Shown here: in pieces, positions 17,309 to 27,282 of the stretch
Position numbering within the stretch: position 1 is the first letter of the stretch
How the letters are laid out: the number at the start of each line of letters is the position of its first letter
DNA from: Lentimicrobium sp.
GTDB lineage: Bacteria > Bacteroidota > Bacteroidia > Bacteroidales > Lentimicrobiaceae
Assembly (NCBI GenBank): GCA_019429275.1
Contig: JAHYJC010000014.1
Coordinates: forward strand, 31,209 to 95,208
Reading direction: 5' to 3'
DNA: 64,000 nucleotides
Made by a program: the position numbers and the translations under genes
The notes under the pieces: model-generated
Told to the model about the DNA's origin: nothing
The model's database searches: none
The model's input: only the letters and a program-made list of their open reading frames with translations

Positions 17309-18466
17309 ATGAAAGCGCTTAGAAAACAACTGGACAAAATAAAGCCTCAGTTCCGGAAGGGTGGAAAGTTCGAAAAGCTTGAATCTACATTTGATGCTTT
17401 TGAAACTTTTCTTTTTGTTCCCGACAAAACCACAGCTCATGGCAGTCATATCCGCGATAGCATCGATATGAAACGCACCATGAGTATCGTTGTAATCGCC
17501 CTCATTCCCACACTCCTTTTTGGAATTTGGAATGCAGGTCATCAGCACTTTTTGTCGTTTGGTGAAGTTGCCTCATTCTGGGATAAATTCCTTTTTGGCC
17601 TGTGGAAAATTTTACCCATTATTGTAGTATCATATGTTGTTGGCCTGGGTATTGAATTTGCTTTTGCACAATTCAGGCACCATGAAGTAAACGAAGGTTT
17701 TCTTGTTTCGGGTATGCTTATTCCTTTGGTTGTTCCGCCTGATGTTCCATTATGGATGGTAGCTTTGGCCACAGCATTTGCTGTAATTATTGGTAAAGAG
17801 GTATTCGGTGGAACAGGAATGAATATACTTAATCCGGCCCTTACTGCCCGTGCTTTTCTGTTTTTTGCATATCCAGCCTATATGTCGGGCGACAAAGTGT
17901 GGATAGCTGAAAAAGCCGATGCTTATTCTGGGGCTACTCCACTCGCTGAGGCCACCGCCGGAATTGAAAGTGGTGTTGTAAATTTCTCACACTCCTTTAT
18001 GGATATGTTTCTGGGCTTTATTCCCGGATCTATCGGAGAAACATCAACCCTGGCAATTCTTGTAGGGGCTTTAATACTTGTTTTCACAGGTGTTGGCAGC
18101 CTCAGGATCATAATTTCGGTTATTTTTGGTGGCGTGTTTATGGGTGGACTTCTTAATATTATTGGTGTTAATGCCTATATGGAAGTCCCATTCTATTATC
18201 ACCTGGTTATGGGTGGATTTGCTTTTGGAGCGGTATATATGGCAACAGATCCTGTTACTGCATCACAAACAAATACAGGAAAGTTGATTTATGGTTTCCT
18301 TATTGGATTGATGGCTGTACTTATCAGGGTGCTTAACCCGGCTTACCCCGAAGGCATGATGTTAGCCATTTTGCTTATGAATGTTTTTGCTCCGCTTATC
18401 GACCACTATGTGGTTGAGGCCAACATCAAACGGCGTCTTAAGAGGATAAAACCGATAGCAGCCTGA
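17309..18466 (+). CDS. nqrB: Na+-translocating NADH:quinone reductase subunit B
   Basis: A 385-aa integral membrane subunit with about ten helices that carries covalent FMN and riboflavin and is central to Na+ transport. The FMN attachment motif is visible as DAYSGATPLAE (Thr of SGAT), the site modified by ApbE. The MNILNPALTARAFLFFAYPAYMSGD and FGAVYMATDPVTASQT segments are typical of NqrB/RnfD. Length is slightly shorter than in Vibrio (~415). Confidence 0.96.
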   Translation: MKALRKQLDKIKPQFRKGGKFEKLESTFDAFETFLFVPDKTTAHGSHIRDSIDMKRTMSIVVIALIPTLLFGIWNAGHQHFLSFGEVASFWDKFLFGLWKILPIIVVSYVVGLGIEFAFAQFRHHEVNEGFLVSGMLIPLVVPPDVPLWMVALATAFAVIIGKEVFGGTGMNILNPALTARAFLFFAYPAYMSGDKVWIAEKADAYSGATPLAEATAGIESGVVNFSHSFMDMFLGFIPGSIGETSTLAILVGALILVFTGVGSLRIIISVIFGGVFMGGLLNIIGVNAYMEVPFYYHLVMGGFAFGAVYMATDPVTASQTNTGKLIYGFLIGLMAVLIRVLNPAYPEGMMLAILLMNVFAPLIDHYVVEANIKRRLKRIKPIAA

Positions 18467-18506
18467 GCAAGCAATTTAAACTTATACAATTTAAAAAAAA
18501 GAATTT

Positions 18507-19268
18507 ATGTACAGTAACGGCTATATTTTCAGATACGCTTCTATCATGGTCATACTGGTAGCAGCAATACTCTCTGCCGCTGCCATCCTGTTGCAACCTG
18601 CCCAGGAGCGGAATGTCAAAATCGAAAAAATTCAGGATATACTCAAGTCTGCCAATATTCAGTCAACCCCTTCAACTGCCGAAAAACTTTACGAACAATA
18701 CATCGTTAAAGAAATCGTGATTAACAGTGCCGGGGAAGAAATTGGTGTTTATGCGGGCGGAATATTTGAAACCGGAAACCGCAGGGCTTTTGATGTTGAC
18801 CTCAAAACCGAACTCAAAGCCAAACACCTTAAGGCACAGGGCAAGCCGGCACAGGAACCTGTGTATCCTTTGTTCGTTTGCAAAAAAGACAACGAGTTGT
18901 TTTACATAATACCTCTGCAGGGAGTCGGGCTTTGGGGACCCATATGGGGAAACATGGCTTTGAAAGACGATTTTAATACGGTAGCAGGTGTTTCATTCGG
19001 CCATAAGGGTGAAACGCCCGGACTTGGTGCAGAAATAGCAACCGAAATATTCACAGAACAATTTCCTTCCAAAACTATTTTTAATGTCGAAGGAAAATTT
19101 GAATCTATACAGGTAGTCAAGGGCGGTGTTGCAAACTCCAACATTAATCCTGTCCATGGTGTTGATGCAATTTCAGGCGGAACAATAACCAGCAATGGTG
19201 TTTCTGCTATGCTTAAAGATTGTCTTGAAAATTATGTAACGTATATCAAAAATCAAAAAGCCATATGA
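18507..19268 (+). CDS. nqrC: Na+-translocating NADH:quinone reductase subunit C
   Basis: NqrC has one N-terminal membrane helix ([22 protein letters not shown]) and a periplasmic flavodomain with covalent FMN. The attachment motif is [14 protein letters not shown], a variant of SGAT with Gly before the Thr that is accepted by Apb[13 protein letters not shown] is the conserved FMN-binding segment. 253 aa is normal. The stop overlaps the nqrD start by 4 bp (ATGA), showing translational coupling. Confidence 0.96.
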   Translation: MYSNGYIFRYASIMVILVAAILSAAAILLQPAQERNVKIEKIQDILKSANIQSTPSTAEKLYEQYIVKEIVINSAGEEIGVYAGGIFETGNRRAFDVDLKTELKAKHLKAQGKPAQEPVYPLFVCKKDNELFYIIPLQGVGLWGPIWGNMALKDDFNTVAGVSFGHKGETPGLGAEIATEIFTEQFPSKTIFNVEGKFESIQVVKGGVANSNINPVHGVDAISGGTITSNGVSAMLKDCLENYVTYIKNQKAI

Positions 19269-19921
19269 GTACTGAAAAAACCGAAAGAGAGCCAATGTTC
19301 TCTGCGAAAATTAAAAAACTGCTTATAGGGCCTCTGAATAAGGACAATCCGATTACAGTTCAGGTTTTAGGAATTTGTTCTGCATTGGCCGTTACTGTCA
19401 AACTTGAGCCGGCAGTAGTAATGTCGATCTCTGTAATTGCAGTTACAGCCATTGCAAACCTTTTGATTTCCCTGTTGCGGAATACCATTCCACCCCGTAT
19501 ACGAATCATTGTGCAACTCGTTGTAATTGCTTCACTTGTAATTCTTGTTGATCAGATACTCAAAGCCTATGTTTATGATGTGAGCAAACAACTCTCAGTA
19601 TTTGTTGGACTAATCATCACCAACTGTATCATCATGGGGCGTCTTGAAGCATTTGCTATGGCAAATAAGCCCTGGCCTGCATTTGTTGATGGTATAGGCA
19701 ATGGCCTTGGATACGGCGTTATTCTGATCATTGTTGCATTCTTCCGCGAACTGCTTGGCTCAGGAACCATATGGGGTCTTCATGTTATGCCAAAAGCATT
19801 CTATGAACTGGGCTATGTTAACAATGGTTTGATGATTCTGCCTCCAATGGCACTGATTGTGGTCGGTATTATTATCTGGGTGCAACGTTCAAAAAATCCT
19901 GATCTTCAGGAAGAAAACTAG
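19265..19921 (+). CDS. nqrD: Na+-translocating NADH:quinone reductase subunit D
   Basis: A 218-aa six-helix membrane subunit that, with NqrE, holds an iron centre between inverted helices. Family signatures: [46 protein letters not shown] (the NC ligand region) and [19 protein letters not shown]. It starts in a 4-bp overlap with nqrC. Confidence 0.96.
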   Translation: MSTEKTEREPMFSAKIKKLLIGPLNKDNPITVQVLGICSALAVTVKLEPAVVMSISVIAVTAIANLLISLLRNTIPPRIRIIVQLVVIASLVILVDQILKAYVYDVSKQLSVFVGLIITNCIIMGRLEAFAMANKPWPAFVDGIGNGLGYGVILIIVAFFRELLGSGTIWGLHVMPKAFYELGYVNNGLMILPPMALIVVGIIIWVQRSKNPDLQEEN

Positions 19922-19947
19922 TCTATCATCCAACACAAAAACAGATT

Positions 19948-20565
19948 ATGGAAAATCTTTTGAACATATTTGTTAAGTCAATTTTCGTTGACAACATGAT
20001 TTTTGCATACTTCCTTGGGATGTGTTCCTATCTGGCAGTATCAAAAACCGTAAAAACTTCTGTCGGGTTGGGTATTGCCGTAATTTTCGTTCTGGGAATT
20101 ACGGTGCCTGTTGATTACCTGATCAACAACTACCTTCTCCGAAAAGGAGCCCTTTCCTGGCTTGGTGCCGATTTTGCAGGAGTAGATTTGAGTTTCCTTA
20201 GTTTTATCATGTTTATTGCGGTGATAGCTTCAATGGTGCAACTGGTAGAAATGGTAATTGAAAAATTCTCACCTACTCTTTATTCATCTCTTGGAATTTT
20301 CCTCCCGCTGATAGCCGTTAACTGTGCTATTCTTGGTGGATCACTCTTTATGCAGGAACGTGATTATGGATCTATTGCTGAAGCTACCGTATTCGGGCTT
20401 GGAAGCGGCATAGGATGGTTTCTCGCCATTGTTGCCATTGCAGCCATCAGAGAAAAAATCAAGTATTCGAATGTCCCAAAACCACTCAGGGGCCTTGGCA
20501 TAACATTTATAATTACAGGGCTTATGGGTATTGCTTTTATGAGCTTTATGGGTATTAAATTATAA
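19948..20565 (+). CDS. nqrE: Na+-translocating NADH:quinone reductase subunit E
   Basis: A 205-aa six-helix membrane subunit, topologically inverted relative to NqrD. Signatures: [50 protein letters not shown] (Cys near the NqrD/E iron site) and [19 protein letters not shown]. It follows nqrD by 26 bp and precedes nqrF by 37 bp. Confidence 0.96.
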   Translation: MENLLNIFVKSIFVDNMIFAYFLGMCSYLAVSKTVKTSVGLGIAVIFVLGITVPVDYLINNYLLRKGALSWLGADFAGVDLSFLSFIMFIAVIASMVQLVEMVIEKFSPTLYSSLGIFLPLIAVNCAILGGSLFMQERDYGSIAEATVFGLGSGIGWFLAIVAIAAIREKIKYSNVPKPLRGLGITFIITGLMGIAFMSFMGIKL

Positions 20566-20602
20566 TCCTTTCCACAAAAAATTACAACAGAAAATTATAA
20601 AC

Positions 20603-21847
20603 ATGGGAACAGTATCTATTATACTCATCAGCATTGTGGTTTTTCTTACCATCATTCTAATGCTGGTAGGACTCTTGCTCTACGTAAGAAAAAAACTTAC
20701 CCCACCGGGTAAAGTTAAGATTACCATTAACAATGATACCGTTTTGGATGCCGATCCGGGTTCGTCACTGCTCAGCACACTGGCCACTCAGAAAATATTT
20801 CTTCCTTCTGCCTGCGGAGGAGGAGGAACCTGTGCCATGTGCAAATGCCAGGTTTTTGAGGGTGCCGGAGATATTCTTCCAACTGAAAAAGGATATTTTA
20901 CCCGCAAAGAGCAACAGAACAACTGGAGGCTTGGTTGCCAGGTAAAAGTAAGAGGAGATCTGAATATCGGAATTCCAAAGGAAATTTTCGGCATCAAGAA
21001 ATGGGAATGCGAAGTGGTAAGCAACCGCAATGTAGCTACTTTCATCAAAGAATTTGTTGTTCGACTCCCCGAAGGTGAAACCCTTGATTTTCAATCAGGT
21101 GGATATATCCAGATCGATGTTCCGAAAGTTGATATTGATTTCAAGGATATTGTTGTAGAAGACAAATTCCTTGAAGACTGGGACAAACTGAAAATATGGG
21201 ATCTCAAGATGAAAAACCCTGAACCGATTTTCAGGGCTTATTCAATGGCTAACTATCCTGCCGAAGGAAATATTGTAATGCTGAATATCCGCATTGCAAC
21301 TCCACCCTGGGACCGTGCCAAAAATCAATTCATGAACGTAAATCCAGGCATTTGCTCTTCCTACATTTTTTCACGCAAACCCGGTGATAAAGTAATGGTT
21401 TCTGGCCCTTACGGAGAATTCCACATCAAACATTCTGAAAAAGAAATGCTTTACATTGGTGGTGGTGCAGGTATGGCTCCTCTCAGATCGCAGATTTTCC
21501 ACATGTTCCATACCGAAAAAACAAACCGTAAGGTTTCTTATTGGTATGGTGCAAGATCAATGCGCGAGGTATTCTATGATGATGAATTCATGGCTATTGA
21601 GAAAAAATTTCCAAATTTCAAATTTAATATTGCCCTGTCAGAACCCCTGCCCGAAGACAATTGGACTGGCTACAAGGGATTCATTCACCAGGTTGTTCTG
21701 GACAACTACCTCAATCAGCACCCAGAACCGGAAGAGATTGAATATTACCTCTGTGGCCCTCCAATGATGAACTCAGCAGTTTTTAAAATGCTTGACAATC
21801 TTGGAGTACCCAAAGAGAATATCGCCTTCGACGATTTCGGAGGATAA
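20603..21847 (+). CDS. nqrF: Na+-translocating NADH:quinone reductase subunit F
   Basis: NqrF takes electrons from NADH. Domains in order: one N-terminal membrane helix ([23 protein letters not shown]), a [2Fe-2S] ferredoxin domain with the ligands [16 protein letters not shown]...GC, an FAD domain with RAYSMANYP, and an NADH domain with [13 protein letters not shown] and CGPPMM. It ends in a typical aromatic/acidic FDDFGG. Full length at 414 aa and last gene of the operon; a terminator follows 20 bp later. Confidence 0.97.
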   Translation: MGTVSIILISIVVFLTIILMLVGLLLYVRKKLTPPGKVKITINNDTVLDADPGSSLLSTLATQKIFLPSACGGGGTCAMCKCQVFEGAGDILPTEKGYFTRKEQQNNWRLGCQVKVRGDLNIGIPKEIFGIKKWECEVVSNRNVATFIKEFVVRLPEGETLDFQSGGYIQIDVPKVDIDFKDIVVEDKFLEDWDKLKIWDLKMKNPEPIFRAYSMANYPAEGNIVMLNIRIATPPWDRAKNQFMNVNPGICSSYIFSRKPGDKVMVSGPYGEFHIKHSEKEMLYIGGGAGMAPLRSQIFHMFHTEKTNRKVSYWYGARSMREVFYDDEFMAIEKKFPNFKFNIALSEPLPEDNWTGYKGFIHQVVLDNYLNQHPEPEEIEYYLCGPPMMNSAVFKMLDNLGVPKENIAFDDFGG

Positions 21848-21867
21848 ATTTCAAACTTAAAATTGAA

Positions 21868-21899
21868 AAAAGCGTTGGCATTGCCGGCGCTTTTTTTTT
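21868..21899 (+). terminator. Rho-independent terminator of the nqr operon
   Basis: AAAGCGTTGGCA-TT-GCCGGCGCTTT forms an 11-bp stem with G-U pairs, followed by nine T's. It lies 20 bp after the nqrF stop and separates the operon from apbE. Confidence 0.88.
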
Positions 21900-21942
21900 G
21901 AGCATTAATTCTTACTTTCGCATTACAAAAAAATGATCTGAA

Positions 21943-22962
21943 ATGACAAAAATCCGAACTCAATTCGCCCTTGCCCTTGTTATTATCATAAGCTTGTCGT
22001 CCTGCAGAAGATTGACAGATGAGAATGAAATCAAAATACATGGCATGGCACAGGGCACCTATTATGCCATAACCTTTTATGCTGCAGATAACCATAATTT
22101 CAAGTCGGAAATCGACAGCTTTTTCAAGGCATTCGACAGATCAGCATCAGTTTATTTGTCCGAATCCGTGATCTCACGGTTCAATAACAACGACCCGGCC
22201 ACAATAGCCGATGAAGCCTTTATCACAGTATTTAATAAAGCCTTCGAAGTTTCAGAGGCAACACAGGGCGCATTTGATATCACTACCATGCCTCTTACAA
22301 ATGCCTGGGGATTTGGGTTCACCGATCCAATGAAACTCGATAGTGCAATGGTTGATAGCCTTTTGAAACTTGTGGATTACAGGAAAATTTCGCTGGTTGA
22401 TGGACAATTGATCAAAGCAAATCCCGATATCAAAATTGACTATAATGCCATTGCTCAGGGATATTCTGCTGATTTGATCGGGAAAATGCTGAGAGAAAAA
22501 GGAATAGATAATTATCTGATAGATGTTGGGGGTGAGGTTCTTGCCAGCGGAAAAAAACCTGACAGAACAAAATGGAAAGTGGGCATAGAAAAACCTTCAA
22601 AAAATGCCAGCGACGACAGGGCAATTGATGTAATTGTGGAATTGGAGAACAAGGCGCTTGCTTCTTCAGGAAATTACCGCAGGTATTTCGTAAAAGATGG
22701 TATCAGATATTCTCACACCATCAATCCAAAAACAGGATTCCCGGTAAATCATACCCTGCTTAGTGTTTCTGTGCTGGCCAATGACTGCATGACAGCCGAT
22801 GCTTATGCAACTGCTTTTATGGTAATGGGGCTAGAGAAAGCTAAAGAGTTTCTCGGAAGTCATACCGGGCTGGAAGCACATTTTATCTATACCAACATTG
22901 AAGGGAATTATGAAACGTGGACAAGTCCAGGACTTGAGATACTGATTGTCAAGAACAAATAA
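21943..22962 (+). CDS. apbE: FAD:protein FMN transferase (ApbE), lipoprotein
   Basis: ApbE transfers FMN from FAD to Thr in SGAT-type motifs, here most likely to the NqrB and NqrC proteins encoded just upstream. The N-terminus is a lipoprotein signal (FALALVIIISLSSC, Cys ~21), placing it on the periplasmic side. Motifs: MAQGTYYAITFY, DYNAIAQGYSADLIGKML, IDVGGEVLASG and the Mg-binding YSHTINPKTGFPV and DCMTADAYATAFMVMG. 339 aa is normal. It has its own gap after the nqr terminator, so it may be separately transcribed. Confidence 0.95.
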   Translation: MTKIRTQFALALVIIISLSSCRRLTDENEIKIHGMAQGTYYAITFYAADNHNFKSEIDSFFKAFDRSASVYLSESVISRFNNNDPATIADEAFITVFNKAFEVSEATQGAFDITTMPLTNAWGFGFTDPMKLDSAMVDSLLKLVDYRKISLVDGQLIKANPDIKIDYNAIAQGYSADLIGKMLREKGIDNYLIDVGGEVLASGKKPDRTKWKVGIEKPSKNASDDRAIDVIVELENKALASSGNYRRYFVKDGIRYSHTINPKTGFPVNHTLLSVSVLANDCMTADAYATAFMVMGLEKAKEFLGSHTGLEAHFIYTNIEGNYETWTSPGLEILIVKNK

Positions 22963-22976
22963 ATAGCTTAGGCAGC

Positions 22977-23165
22977 TTATTCATTATCGCAGGCAACACC
23001 TTCAGACTTCCCGCAAGTGCAACCTAATCGCTGACCGGTATTCGGATCAACACTGCTACAAGATTTTTTAAATTCACCACCTTTTTTAAGGAACATTTTT
23101 ATTGCAATTCCGGCAATTGAGAATCCGATAATAACGACAGCAAGTAAAAGAACTTTAAGTATCAT
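22977..23165 (-). CDS. Small Cys-containing membrane protein, possible NqrM-like Nqr maturation factor
   Basis: A 62-aa protein with one N-terminal membrane helix (LLLAVVIIGFSIAGIAIKMFL), a basic stretch and a short tail with four Cys: KKSCSS...LGCTCGKSEGVACDNE. NqrM (DUF539) of proteobacteria, needed to place iron in Nqr, has the same size and design: one helix then a Cys-rich tail. The gene is convergent with apbE, 14 bp apart, next to the nqr operon. The sequence resemblance to NqrM is one of architecture, so the function is inference; the gene itself is well supported by composition and context. Confidence 0.65.
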   Translation of the reverse strand: MILKVLLLAVVIIGFSIAGIAIKMFLKKGGEFKKSCSSVDPNTGQRLGCTCGKSEGVACDNE

Positions 23166-23260
23166 GAGAAAAATTTATATTTTTTTTGTTTATTGAAAAA
23201 ATTACCTGTTTATAAATAAACAGTAAATTTATTTAAAAGTTAAGCACCCCTTAAGGTTTA

Positions 23261-24037
23261 CTATGAATTTTTCTTCGTTTGCCTGTTAATTTCATAACAA
23301 AATATTCCTGTAGCCATGGAAGCATTTAACGATTCAGCTCTTCCCTGCTCTCCAGGAATAGCTGAAGGAATGGTCAGGCGATGAGAAACATGTAATTGAA
23401 TATGTTTTGAAATGCCATGTGACTCATTCCCAATTACAAGTATGCCATGGTTTCCAAAAACTACATCTGAAATTGATTCTCCATCCAGCAATGCACCATA
23501 AACCGGAGAGGACTTTGCGGCATCCTGCAGAAACAAATTCAAATCGGTATAAAATACGGGAATCCTGAAAATTGAACCCATACTTGCCTGCACTACTTTT
23601 GGATTCCAGATATCCACAGTACCGGTTGAAGCAACAATTCCCAGAATACCAAACCAGTCGGCAGTACGGATGATGGTTCCCATATTTCCCGGATCACGGA
23701 TTTGATCGAGGGCAAGTATCCATTCCTGACTAAAGGATTTTAGTCCTTCGCTTTCTTTAATATAAGCCACAGCCAATACCTGGTTGGGTGTAGTAAGGTT
23801 ACTTATTTTCCCTAGTTCAGAATCATTGATCTCTACTATTTCGACAAGATACCTGTCAGCAGGAAGATGTTCGCCTGAAATCCAATCTTTGGTAGCAAAA
23901 ATGGTTTTAATCCGGAAATCGCTATTCAGGAGTTCTTTAACCATTTTTACTCCCTCAACCACAAACAAACCCTCCTCTTGTCTGAATTTACTCAAACGAA
24001 GGGAAGTGACAAGTTTTAACTGGTTTCTGCTAAGCAT
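23261..24037 (-). CDS. TrmH/SpoU-family RNA 2'-O-methyltransferase
   Basis: A 258-aa SPOUT methyltransferase that uses SAM to methylate ribose 2'-OH in rRNA or tRNA. The N-terminal substrate-binding domain (RLSKFRQEEGLFVVEGVKMVKELL) precedes the knotted domain with motif 1 LDQIRDPGNMGTIIRTADWFGI, motif 2 VIGNESHGIS, and motif 3 LTIPSAIPGEQGRAESLNASMATGIFCYE. The specific nucleotide cannot be deduced. It lies downstream of rplI, beyond a terminator. Confidence 0.9.
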   Translation of the reverse strand: MLSRNQLKLVTSLRLSKFRQEEGLFVVEGVKMVKELLNSDFRIKTIFATKDWISGEHLPADRYLVEIVEINDSELGKISNLTTPNQVLAVAYIKESEGLKSFSQEWILALDQIRDPGNMGTIIRTADWFGILGIVASTGTVDIWNPKVVQASMGSIFRIPVFYTDLNLFLQDAAKSSPVYGALLDGESISDVVFGNHGILVIGNESHGISKHIQLHVSHRLTIPSAIPGEQGRAESLNASMATGIFCYEINRQTKKNS

Positions 24038-24047
24038 AATGTAGAAA

Positions 24048-24070
24048 AATCCCGGCTTTTGACCGGGATT
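24048..24070 (-). terminator. Rho-independent terminator after rplI
   Basis: AATCCCGG-N7-CCGGGATT is a perfect 8-bp stem; on the minus strand it runs into TTTTT. It lies 26 bp past the rplI stop and ends the rpsF-rpsR-rplI operon. Confidence 0.85.
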
Positions 24071-24095
24071 AAAAATACAAAGATTATTTCAGGCA

Positions 24096-24545
24096 CTACT
24101 CAGCGAAAACTTCAAAGTTTATCATTATGCTTACTCCTTTGTGAAGCATAACTTTTGCTTTGTATTCGCCAACTTCTTTTACTGAATCACCGTCGAGGTG
24201 AATTTTCTTGCGATCTACGTCGTAGTTAAACTGTGCTTTGAGTGCTTCGGCAATCTGTAATGAGTTAACCGAACCAAAGATTTTACCGGTTGAAGCTACC
24301 TTGGCACCGATTTTCACAGTAACAGTTTCGAGTAATTTTGCAAGTGCTTCTGCCTCGTTGCGAACTTTATCCTCTTTAAACGCTTTTTGTTTCAGCGTTT
24401 CGGAATTCATTTTCACATTTGATTCAGTAGCGAGAATTGCAAAACCCTGAGGAATCAAATAATTGCGGCCATAACCATCGCGAACCTTAACAATTTCGGT
24501 TGCATAACCCAAGCTGGGGATATCTTTTTTAAGAATTACATCCAT
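24096..24545 (-). CDS. rplI: 50S ribosomal protein L9
   Basis: The L9 signature is complete: MDVILKKDIPSLGYATEIVKVRDGYGRNYLIPQGFAILAT, then the long connecting helix and the C-terminal RNA-binding domain with KIFGSVNSLQIAEALK. L9 binds 23S rRNA near the L1 stalk. 149 aa is normal. Third gene of the S6-S18-L9 operon, 13 bp after rpsR, with an AGGAGG-like site just upstream. Confidence 0.97.
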   Translation of the reverse strand: MDVILKKDIPSLGYATEIVKVRDGYGRNYLIPQGFAILATESNVKMNSETLKQKAFKEDKVRNEAEALAKLLETVTVKIGAKVASTGKIFGSVNSLQIAEALKAQFNYDVDRKKIHLDGDSVKEVGEYKAKVMLHKGVSIMINFEVFAE

Positions 24546-24558
24546 CGTTCTTTCCTCC

Positions 24559-24831
24559 TTATTTTAACAAGTCTGCCACGTAAGGCATCAGGGCGATATG
24601 ACGGGCCCTTTTTACAGCCTGAGCTACTTTGCGCTGATACTTGGTCGAAGTTCCGGTTATACGGCGCGGTAGAATTTTACCCTGCTCATTTACGAATTTC
24701 ATTAAAAAGTCAGCATCTTTATAGTCAATATATTTAATGCCGCTCTTTTTGAACCGGCAGTACTTTTTCTTCTTAACATCTACCGCAATCGGGGTTAGAT
24801 ATTTTATTTCGTTGTTTGCTTGATTTGCCAT
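24559..24831 (-). CDS. rpsR: 30S ribosomal protein S18
   Basis: A 90-aa S18 with [66 protein letters not shown]. It binds with S6 to the 16S platform. A single Cys remains in the YCRF segment. Middle gene of the operon. Confidence 0.97.
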   Translation of the reverse strand: MANQANNEIKYLTPIAVDVKKKKYCRFKKSGIKYIDYKDADFLMKFVNEQGKILPRRITGTSTKYQRKVAQAVKRARHIALMPYVADLLK

Positions 24832-24855
24832 TTCTCAATGATTTAAAAATTTAAC

Positions 24856-25218
24856 CTATGCTTCGGCTTTGGCTTCAGCAGCTGCGGCAGCTTTGATTAC
24901 ACGTCTCTTTTCGCTGTAGGCAACTGCATGCTTATCCAGGGCAACGGTGAGAAAGCGTAATATGCGCTCATCACGTTTGAATGCCACTTCCAGATCATTG
25001 ATCAGCGGACCTTCGCATTTAAATTCGATTAAATGATAAAATCCTGAAGTTTTTTTCTGGATGGGATATGCCAACTTGCGCAAGCCCCAGTGATCTTCAT
25101 AGACTATCTCAGCCCCCTTGTCTTTCAGCAATTTCTGAAATTTTACAACCGCTTCCTTCATCTGTTCATCAGACAAAACGGGAGTCATAATGAAAACGGT
25201 TTCATAGTTTTTCAACAT
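24856..25218 (-). CDS. rpsF: 30S ribosomal protein S6
   Basis: A 120-aa S6 ([23 protein letters not shown] ... [27 protein letters not shown]) with an Ala/Glu-rich C-terminal tail ([11 protein letters not shown]). It forms a heterodimer with S18 on the small subunit. First gene of the operon; a TACTTTTG box lies 49 bp upstream. Confidence 0.97.
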   Translation of the reverse strand: MLKNYETVFIMTPVLSDEQMKEAVVKFQKLLKDKGAEIVYEDHWGLRKLAYPIQKKTSGFYHLIEFKCEGPLINDLEVAFKRDERILRFLTVALDKHAVAYSEKRRVIKAAAAAEAKAEA

Positions 25219-25266
25219 CTGCGTTTAGGTTTAATTTTTAATTTAAGGTATTTTTAAAACGGACTG

Positions 25267-25274
25267 CAAAAGTA
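25267..25274 (-). promoter_or_regulatory. Candidate -7 box for rpsF-rpsR-rplI
   Basis: Minus strand TACTTTTG matches TAnnTTTG at a plausible distance upstream of rpsF. The -33 element is not clear. Confidence 0.45.
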
Positions 25275-25333
25275 CAAAAATTTCCATTAAAAAAACCTAA
25301 TTCATCATTCATTTTTAATTTCATTCCAATCCT

Positions 25334-26473
25334 TTATTTTATTGACGCTTTAAGGATTTCACTGCAAATAAATCCAGCAGCTTTGCCATCGCCAAATACA
25401 GGAGGAAAATTTTGAGGCGGGTCTTTTGAGAATTTCTCAAGTGCTTTAATGATTGCCGTTTCTTCGGCATCAGTAATTATTCCGGCTCCTGCTTCAACAA
25501 TTTCGGTCCACTCTGTCTCAGTCCGGGCTATGATACAGGGCTTCCCGAAAAAGTAGGCTTCTTTCTGAACCCCGCCCGAATCGGTCAAAACAACAGCTGC
25601 ATGTTTTTCGAGCCAGATCATTTCAAGGAAAGAAACAGGAGGAGTAATCCGGAACAGAGTATTTTCAGTAATCTGCTTATAAAGCACTGCTCCGGGTTTT
25701 TTCTCCAGTATTTTGGCTGTTCTCGGATGCAAGGGCATAATGACCTGTTTTTGATGCTTCAGGCTGAATTGATTCAAAGCGCTGAATATATTGCTCAGCC
25801 TTTCAGGATTATCGGTATTGCTATCGCGATGGATGGTAGCCAGAATAAAATTCTCTGAATCAGCTTCGACTCCAACCGGTCGCCGGGCAATTTCTGCAAA
25901 GTGAAGGCTATTGTCATACATTACATCTCCGCAGTGATATATTTTTGGATTATCACTTGTATATGGCGGTGTAGTATGGGCTTCAAATCCTTCAAGCAAC
26001 AGGTTTGAAAATCCGGTAGCCGTTGGGCTAAAAAGCAGCGTAGACGCATGATCGCACATAATGCGGTTGATCTCTTCGGGCATGGTTTTATTGAATGAAC
26101 GCAGGCCGGCTTCAATATGAGCAATAGGAATATGAAGTTTTGATGCTGCAATTGCTCCGGCCAGGGTCGAATTTGTATCACCGTACAAAACAAGAAAATC
26201 AGGCTTTTCCGCGATCAGAATTTCTTCAATGCCTTCAATCATTCGGGCAGTTTGCACTCCATGCATTCCGCTACCAACAGCCAGGTTATAATCGGGCTGG
26301 GGAATACCCAGTTCATCGAAAAACACCTGCGACATATTTTCGTCGTAATGCTGGCCGGTGTGTACGATAACTTCTTCAATACCTTGAGAAAAATTGTTGC
26401 GGACTGCCCTGCTTAAAGCTGCTGCTTTAATAATTTGAGGCCTGGCACCAATGACTGTGAGTATTTTTATCAT
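25334..26473 (-). CDS. wecB: UDP-N-acetylglucosamine 2-epimerase (non-hydrolysing)
   Basis: Interconverts UDP-GlcNAc and UDP-ManNAc for surface polysaccharides. Motifs: GARPQIIKAAALSRA at the N-terminus, VHTGQHYDENMSQVFFDELGIPQPDYNL, YGDTNSTLAGAIAASKLHIPIAHIEAGLRSFNKTMPEEINR (with catalytic Asp/Glu) and LTDSGGVQKEAYFFGKPC. 379 aa is full length. No other capsule or O-antigen gene is adjacent; the next gene is radC, 17 bp upstream. Confidence 0.94.
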   Translation of the reverse strand: MIKILTVIGARPQIIKAAALSRAVRNNFSQGIEEVIVHTGQHYDENMSQVFFDELGIPQPDYNLAVGSGMHGVQTARMIEGIEEILIAEKPDFLVLYGDTNSTLAGAIAASKLHIPIAHIEAGLRSFNKTMPEEINRIMCDHASTLLFSPTATGFSNLLLEGFEAHTTPPYTSDNPKIYHCGDVMYDNSLHFAEIARRPVGVEADSENFILATIHRDSNTDNPERLSNIFSALNQFSLKHQKQVIMPLHPRTAKILEKKPGAVLYKQITENTLFRITPPVSFLEMIWLEKHAAVVLTDSGGVQKEAYFFGKPCIIARTETEWTEIVEAGAGIITDAEETAIIKALEKFSKDPPQNFPPVFGDGKAAGFICSEILKASIK

Positions 26474-26490
26474 ATACTTATGTAAATTGT

Positions 26491-27189
26491 TTAAATCAGA
26501 CCATTGTCGGCAAAGCTGAAATAATTCTCATCTGCTATGATCAAATGATCCAGCACTTTAATATCCAGAAAGTTTCCTGCATTTTTGATCTTATCTGTCA
26601 GCTTTTTATCAGCGTCGCTCGGAGTCAGGTTTCCTGAAGGATGATTATGACAAAGAATGATTCCGGCAGCATTCTGTTCCAAAGCCAGCTTGAATACCTT
26701 TTTAGGGTCAACCACGGTACCGGCCTGCCCACCTTCACTTATTTGTTCAATGGATATTTTCCGGTTGGCATGATTCAGCAAAAGTATCCAGAATTCCTCA
26801 TACAGGCAGTCGGCTACGCTGGTGTAGAGCAAATCAAAAGCATCGCGGCTTGATGAAACGGTTTTACGCACAGGAACTTCGGCCTGCCGCCGGCGCATTC
26901 CCAGCTCAAGTGCAGCAATGATACTGACTGCCTTCGCTTCGCCTATACCTTTGAAGCGCATCAGATCATCAACTGATAGTTTTGAAAGCTCAATAAGGTT
27001 TTGATTTGCTTTTTGCAGAAGGGTGCGACCAAGTTCCACCGCCGACTGAGTTACCGAACCCGATCGAAGCAATACTGCAAGGAGTTCAGCATCGCTGAGC
27101 GATTCTTTGCCTTTATGGATTAATTTTTCTCGTGGCTGGTCATCCTGCGCCCATTTATGTATCGGAACTCTTGCCGGGTTTTCATCCAT
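26491..27189 (-). CDS. radC: RadC family JAB-domain protein
   Basis: A 232-aa UPF0758 protein: N-terminal helix-hairpin-helix region (SDAELLAVLLRSG...LMRFKGIGEAKAVSIIAALELG) and a C-terminal JAB/MPN metal-site domain with ILCHNHPSGNLTPSDAD (HxHPSGxxxPSxxD). The old DNA-repair name is not supported biochemically; the family is a presumed metalloprotein. It lies immediately upstream of wecB in the same direction. Confidence 0.92.
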   Translation of the reverse strand: MDENPARVPIHKWAQDDQPREKLIHKGKESLSDAELLAVLLRSGSVTQSAVELGRTLLQKANQNLIELSKLSVDDLMRFKGIGEAKAVSIIAALELGMRRRQAEVPVRKTVSSSRDAFDLLYTSVADCLYEEFWILLLNHANRKISIEQISEGGQAGTVVDPKKVFKLALEQNAAGIILCHNHPSGNLTPSDADKKLTDKIKNAGNFLDIKVLDHLIIADENYFSFADNGLI

Positions 27190-27238
27190 ATAACGAATAA
27201 TTTATATCTGCTAAAATACACATAATGTAAACAAAAAA

Positions 27239-27262
27239 ACCCCCGCACAAAAGCACGAGGGT
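27239..27262 (-). terminator. Rho-independent terminator after rpsT
   Basis: On the minus strand ACCCTCGTGC-TTTT-GTGCGGGGGT forms a 10-bp stem with G-U pairs, followed by a run of seven T's. It lies 21 bp downstream of the rpsT stop. Confidence 0.85.
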
Positions 27263-27282
27263 CGTAATTAATCTCTAATTAA

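Noticed and set aside
25219-25333. S6:S18 autoregulatory RNA leader upstream of rpsF
   Set aside because: The conserved CCG-containing bulge motif was not found in the short AT-rich leader.
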